Below, piece by piece: positions 48,090 to 51,774 of a stretch of DNA of 51,774 nucleotides. The translations under genes were made by a program, and so were the position numbers. The DNA lies in the NCBI GenBank assembly GCA_031551255.1, contig JAVBNW010000033.1, forward strand, positions 1 through 51,774. Direction: 5' to 3'. Position 1 is the stretch's first letter. The number at the start of each line of letters is the position of its first letter. Source of the DNA: JAVBNW01 sp031551255. Lineage in GTDB: Bacteria > Bacillota > Clostridia > Christensenellales > UBA1750. The notes under the pieces are model-generated. The model saw only the letters and a program-made list of their open reading frames with translations. It made no database searches and had not been told where the DNA came from.

Positions 48090-49064
48090 TCAGCCCTCCT
48101 CAACGCCCGTCAGATCAAAGGGCGGCGTAAAGGCCAAATCGTCTGCGCCGGCGTCCTGCACATAGCCCTCATCGATGCCGCAATTGTATAGATATTCGGC
48201 GACGCGCAGGTACTCGCAGCGCGCAAGCTTGCGGGCGATCAGCGGGTATTTTGCCGCAGCCGCAATGGGCGCGTACTGCCCCATCAGCGAAAACATCGCC
48301 CTGCCCTTAAAGCGCGCCGCAAATCCGTCGATCACCGCGCGCGAATTGTCTAAATGCCCCGGCAATACCAGATGGCGGACGAGCACGCCGCCGGTCATCA
48401 AGCCGTGGCGGTCAAACGCGGGCGACCCCGCCACTTTAATCATCGCCTCGATCGCATCCACGACGCGCGCGGGATAATCGGCGGCGTTTGAATAGAGTTT
48501 CGCAGGCCCGGGCAGCGCATATTTCCAGTCCGGCAAGAACACCTGCACTGCGCCGCGCAGACGAAAGATAGCCTCGGGCAACTCATAGCCGCTCGAATTC
48601 CACACCACAGGAACCGGCAGCGGCTCTTCAAGGGCTAAAAGAACCGCATCGACAAAATGCCCGGGCGTGACGAGGTTGATATTGTGCGCCCCCTGTAAAA
48701 CCAGCTCGCCCATGATGGCGCGCAAGCGCGCAGGCGAGACTTCCCTGCCGAAATTCGCCGCACTAATTGGATAGTTTTGGCAATATACGCATCCCAGTGC
48801 GCAGCCGGCAAAAAAGATCGCGCCGGAGCCGCGCGCTCCGCTGATGCAGGGTTCTTCCCAATGATGAAGCGCCGCGCGCGCTACGACGGGCCACATGCCG
48901 ACGCCGCACGCGCCGCGCTCGCCTGCGGCACGGTCGACATTGCATCGCCTGGGGCATAAAACACATCGATCCATACATGCGAGGATAGCATACCGCGCTT
49001 CGGAAGCCAAGCCCGCAAGGCCGTTTGCGCCATAAAAAGCTTGGCCCGACAGGGAGCTATCCAA
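48090..49064 (-). CDS. PflX-like radical SAM protein (COG1313)
   Basis: A protein of up to 324 residues of the PflX family. The N-terminal CVLCPRRCNVDRAAGERGACGVG motif is typical, followed by HHWEEPCISGARGSGAIFFAGCALGCVYCQNYPIS, in which CxxxCxxC binds the radical SAM [4Fe-4S] cluster. VVWNSSGYE, VFLPDWKYA and VRHLVLPGHLDNSRAVIDGF are family blocks. The function is unproven; relatives are annotated as activases of glycyl radical enzymes. The start is uncertain: TTG at 49064 gives the usual helix before the first Cys motif, while ATG at 48974 starts at MDRCVLC. Confidence 0.83.
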   Translation of the reverse strand: MDSSLSGQAFYGANGLAGLASEARYAILACMDRCVLCPRRCNVDRAAGERGACGVGMWPVVARAALHHWEEPCISGARGSGAIFFAGCALGCVYCQNYPISAANFGREVSPARLRAIMGELVLQGAHNINLVTPGHFVDAVLLALEEPLPVPVVWNSSGYELPEAIFRLRGAVQVFLPDWKYALPGPAKLYSNAADYPARVVDAIEAMIKVAGSPAFDRHGLMTGGVLVRHLVLPGHLDNSRAVIDGFAARFKGRAMFSLMGQYAPIAAAAKYPLIARKLARCEYLRVAEYLYNCGIDEGYVQDAGADDLAFTPPFDLTGVEEG

Positions 49065-49148
49065 ACCAGATCCTATGGTGCGGCAGCGCGAAAACCGGCC
49101 ATACTCAAGCGTTTCATACGGATTCGGAAGCCGGCAGCCTCTCTCAAG

Positions 49149-50885
49149 CTAGGCGTAGGCATCCTGCACGACCGCGTCGGGGGGGTGAGAAGGCGGCTTA
49201 AGCGTGACCGGCAAGTACAGCGTTACGGAGGTTCCCTTGCCCAGCATGGTCGATACGTCCATGTTGCTGGCAAGGCCGGACAGCAGGCGAATCCGCTGGT
49301 TGATGTTGACCAGGCCCACGGAGCGCACGTCCTGCCCGATCCCCGCGATGTCCCGGTCCTGTTTCAACTGGCGGCGCAGATTTTCCAAGATTTCCTCGCT
49401 CATGCCCTTGCCGTTGTCGCTCACCTGAAGTCTGAGCTTGCCATCTTCGACGGAGGCGGCGACGGTCAGCCTGCCGTTCTGCTCCCGCCCCTCCAGGCCG
49501 TGGTAAACCGCGTTCTCCACCAAGGGTTGCAAGATCATCTTGGGTATAATCGCCTTCCTTGCGTCGCCTTGGATATCAAACGCCACAGCGAAGCGGTCGT
49601 CGAACCGAATGCGGACGATGCTAAGGTATTCGTTGACGATGGCAAGCTCATCATCCACGGTAACCCAGGGCGCGCCTTTGATGGAATAGCGAAACATCGC
49701 CGCCATGGCCGTAGAGATCGTGATCACTTCCGGGACGCGGTTGTACAGCCCTATGGAACGCAGACATTCTAAGGTGTTGTATAAAAAATGTGGGTTGATC
49801 TGGCTCTGCAGCGCGCTTAGCTCCGCCTGCTTTAGGTGAATTTGAAGGGCATACATGCCGGCCTCGTTCTTAAAACGCTGCCGTTCGGACTCGCTTAGAC
49901 GCGAGAGCATGGCGTTGATGACCTCGGTGATGATATCCAGCTCGTTGTGAAAACGCAAGCTCACAAGCTGAGCCCCGCTCCTGGTGATGCCCGCCAGTTG
50001 ATCGGTTAGCTTGCGTATCGGATACACCAGCCCCGTCAGCAGAATGATCCAAATGGCGGCTAGCAGCAAACAGCATAAGAAGATAACCATCATGACAGAA
50101 GAAATCGGCGATACTTGGCCGATGGCGGCATTATCCACCGAAACATCTAGATGCCAGTCGGTGGCCGCCATCTTTCGGACGATGCTTTCGATGTGCTGTC
50201 CTGCGGCGTCGGCGGGCTTGCCGCGCGCGGCGACCTCTTTGCCCGAGGCGTCAACGATTTGAATGTCGACGATGCTTTGCGGCATCGGTTGATCGATCAC
50301 CTCGCTCAGCGTTCTGGCATTGCACAACACGACGCACGTCGCTACCCGCGTCATGGGAATCGTAGAGATCGTCGAATAGACAGGCATGATATAGGCATAG
50401 TAGTCCGGGCGGTTAGAGCTTGAGATGATGCCGGTAAAGAAGGGCTGCATAGGCTGAAAATGCACGATTTCGGGATAGGCGCGCTGCAGCGACGAGATAA
50501 CCACGGAGTCCATCGCGATGCCGTAGGAAAACATGTGGTTGCTCTCATCAAAGAAGGACACAGCCAGTACATCCGCGCTGTTGCTTAGGATATAGCTGGC
50601 GTACAAATCGATGATGGGCTTAAGCTCCAACCGCGCGACCAGATTGTTCGTGGCGTAATAACGGCTGACATAAGTATTGTGGGCAAGAGTGGCGGCGGCC
50701 TTCCGGATCGAGCCGAACTTATTTTCCAGGCTTGTCTGCGTCGAATCGCAAATGGATTGGATGTACTCTTGGTTCTCCTTGCGCGCCGCGGCGTATACCT
50801 GATAAAAGTGTAGCACCACGACGCCCATGATCAAAAGAATGCCGGCGATGATCGTGGCGTTGATGCGCGTGGCAAGGCTTCTCAT
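49149..50885 (-). CDS. Sensor histidine kinase, YesM-like (LytS/YehU-type His_kinase domain)
   Basis: A 578-residue membrane sensor: two hydrophobic helices (ATIIAGILLIMGVVVLHFYQ and VMMVIFLCCLLLAAIWIILLTGLVY) flank an extracytoplasmic domain of about 240 residues, then a HAMP-like linker, and the His_kinase motif ALQSQINPHFLYNTLECLRSI carrying the phosphorylated His. The ATPase part shows PLVENAVYHGLEG (N box), VSDNGKGMSEE (G1) and GVN-like VGLVNINQRIRLLSG. Members of this family typically control carbohydrate uptake genes. The start overlaps the response regulator stop by four bases. Confidence 0.93.
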   Translation of the reverse strand: MRSLATRINATIIAGILLIMGVVVLHFYQVYAAARKENQEYIQSICDSTQTSLENKFGSIRKAAATLAHNTYVSRYYATNNLVARLELKPIIDLYASYILSNSADVLAVSFFDESNHMFSYGIAMDSVVISSLQRAYPEIVHFQPMQPFFTGIISSSNRPDYYAYIMPVYSTISTIPMTRVATCVVLCNARTLSEVIDQPMPQSIVDIQIVDASGKEVAARGKPADAAGQHIESIVRKMAATDWHLDVSVDNAAIGQVSPISSVMMVIFLCCLLLAAIWIILLTGLVYPIRKLTDQLAGITRSGAQLVSLRFHNELDIITEVINAMLSRLSESERQRFKNEAGMYALQIHLKQAELSALQSQINPHFLYNTLECLRSIGLYNRVPEVITISTAMAAMFRYSIKGAPWVTVDDELAIVNEYLSIVRIRFDDRFAVAFDIQGDARKAIIPKMILQPLVENAVYHGLEGREQNGRLTVAASVEDGKLRLQVSDNGKGMSEEILENLRRQLKQDRDIAGIGQDVRSVGLVNINQRIRLLSGLASNMDVSTMLGKGTSVTLYLPVTLKPPSHPPDAVVQDAYA

Positions 50886-51688
50886 CCTGCGCCGCCCCCC
50901 GCTCTTTTATATTGCAGCGGCGTACAGGCGAGCTTTTTTCGAAAGACATGGCAAAAATATTGAATATCGCTGTAGCCGCAGGCCTTGGCGATCTCGTCGA
51001 TGCTCATGCCGGTTCTGCGCAGAAGCTGCTTAGCCTTGTTCAGCCTGAGCAGATTTACGTAGTCGCTGTACGTGGTATGAAGGCGCATTCGGAACAAATA
51101 CGACACGTGGTTGGGGGAGATGTAAAACCGTTCCGCCAAGCTGCCCAACCTTAGGGGTTCGGAGATATGCTCGTGAATGTACTGCAAAAGCTGCCCGAAC
51201 GGATCTCCTCCTTCTGTTGATGTGCCGATTTTCAAGAAGAATTCCTTATTGCGCAGTAGCACCTTGGGCGAAGCGTCCTGATCGGCGTACAGCGCGCTTG
51301 CAGCCGGTTTAGTTTTAGCGTGGTATGCCTTAAGGCGGCCTAGGATGTCGTCCGCCATCTCCTGGGTGATGGGCTTGAGGCAATAGTCGAACGCCGCATA
51401 TTGGATGCTGGTGCGCAGGAGGGTATAATCCTGCACGCCGGACAGGATGACCACGTCGGTAGCGATGCCCGCTTCCCTTAGGCCCGCCAGCAGCTCCGTG
51501 CCGCTCAGCTCCGGCATGCGGATATCCACAAAGGCCACGTCGGGCGGCTGACGCAAAATGTATGAAAACGCCTCCCTGGCCTTCGTCGTTGAAAAGACGA
51601 CCTGATAGCCGTACTCTTCCCAACGGAATGTGCCAAGAATCCCCCGCAGAACCCATTTTTCATCGTCTACTACGACGACGCTGTGCAT
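50882..51688 (-). CDS. AraC-type response regulator, YesN-like
   Basis: A 268-residue regulator: a receiver domain (VVVVDDEKWVLRGIL, phospho-acceptor D55 in VAFVDIRMPELSG, switch residue in VVILSGVQDY, Lys in YCLKPI) joined to a C-terminal AraC-type double helix-turn-helix (QLLQYIHEHISEPLRLGSLAERFYISPNHVSYLFRMRLHTTYSDYVNLLRLNKAKQLLRRTGMSIDEIAKACGYSDIQYFCHVFRKKLACTPLQYKR). GGAGGG precedes the ATG. It is the first gene of the regulator-kinase pair. The linker between the domains is short for a YesN-type protein. The target genes are probably outside the window. Confidence 0.95.
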   Translation of the reverse strand: MHSVVVVDDEKWVLRGILGTFRWEEYGYQVVFSTTKAREAFSYILRQPPDVAFVDIRMPELSGTELLAGLREAGIATDVVILSGVQDYTLLRTSIQYAAFDYCLKPITQEMADDILGRLKAYHAKTKPAASALYADQDASPKVLLRNKEFFLKIGTSTEGGDPFGQLLQYIHEHISEPLRLGSLAERFYISPNHVSYLFRMRLHTTYSDYVNLLRLNKAKQLLRRTGMSIDEIAKACGYSDIQYFCHVFRKKLACTPLQYKRAGGGAG

Positions 51689-51740
51689 ATCAATCCCTCC
51701 TATCCATCATGAAACCTCTTGCGAAACCAGGGCGTGGCGG

Positions 51741-51774
51741 CGTCGATTCGCACTGCGCTCTGTCTCCCCCGGCA
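51741..51774 (+). repeat. Partial composite hairpin repeat, third copy, cut by the window end
   Basis: CGTCGATTCGCACTGCGCT (51741-51759) differs by one base from the flank of the unit at 26688-26953 (read on its minus strand). The next 15 bases, CTGTCTCCCCCGGCA, sit where variable hairpin V1 begins in other copies. Confidence 0.85.

Overview
The window reads as a stretch of chromosome from a G+C-rich, endospore-forming member of the Clostridia (Bacillota). The main evidence is a scattered sporulation/germination set: Spo0A, SpoIIR, SleB, YpeB and a PdaB-like deacetylase. Also typical of the group are IreB-RuvX-DUF1292, a YesM/YesN-type two-component pair, and strong AGGAGG ribosome binding sites. 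Core genes (pnp, rpsO, eno, pyrG, glpK, purC, ispE, nusG, rplK, rplA, rpmG, secE, birA) show ordinary chromosome rather than a phage, plasmid or genomic island. No tRNA, rRNA, CRISPR array, insertion sequence or transposase was recognised.

Layout. 0-7 kb: a truncated P1-family peptidase and birA, an aldo/keto reductase-ferredoxin fusion, small accessory enzymes (VOC, NTF2-like, alpha/beta hydrolase, Nudix), then a double-OB-fold protein paired with the PdaB-like deacetylase. 7-15 kb, mostly minus strand: HAD phosphatase, Dus, a membrane-anchored unknown, a TepA/ClpP-like protease, then rpsO-pnp-M16 peptidase-dUTPase. 15-24.4 kb: an HD protein, glpK, purC, sleB-ypeB, a glycosylasparaginase-like hydrolase overlapping ispE. 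24.4-27 kb: spoIIR and spo0A, both followed by composite hairpin repeats. 27-32 kb: a four-gene Gld-type ABC system (ATPase, permease, GldG-like, DUF4340). 32-41 kb: pyrG, two tandem esterases, an EEP-family enzyme, DUF1292, ruvX, a second aldo/keto reductase-ferredoxin, ireB, a MATE transporter and an HD protein. 41-46 kb: eno, a helical-repeat protein, and the rpmG-secE-nusG-rplK-rplA operon. 46-51.7 kb: GNATs, a PAP2 phosphatase, a PflX-like radical SAM protein and the YesM/YesN-like pair.

The most unusual content is non-coding. A palindromic composite repeat of about 265 bp occurs as one and a half units after spoIIR, as one complete inverted unit that exactly fills the gap between spo0A and its convergent neighbour, and as a partial copy at the right window edge. 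Conserved flanks surround two hairpins of fixed length whose stem sequences differ between copies through paired, compensatory changes. That is a sign of selection on folded DNA or RNA. A second, more diverged dispersed repeat lies at about 7.1 kb and 33.9 kb. A perfect 0A box plus a near match lies upstream of spo0A.
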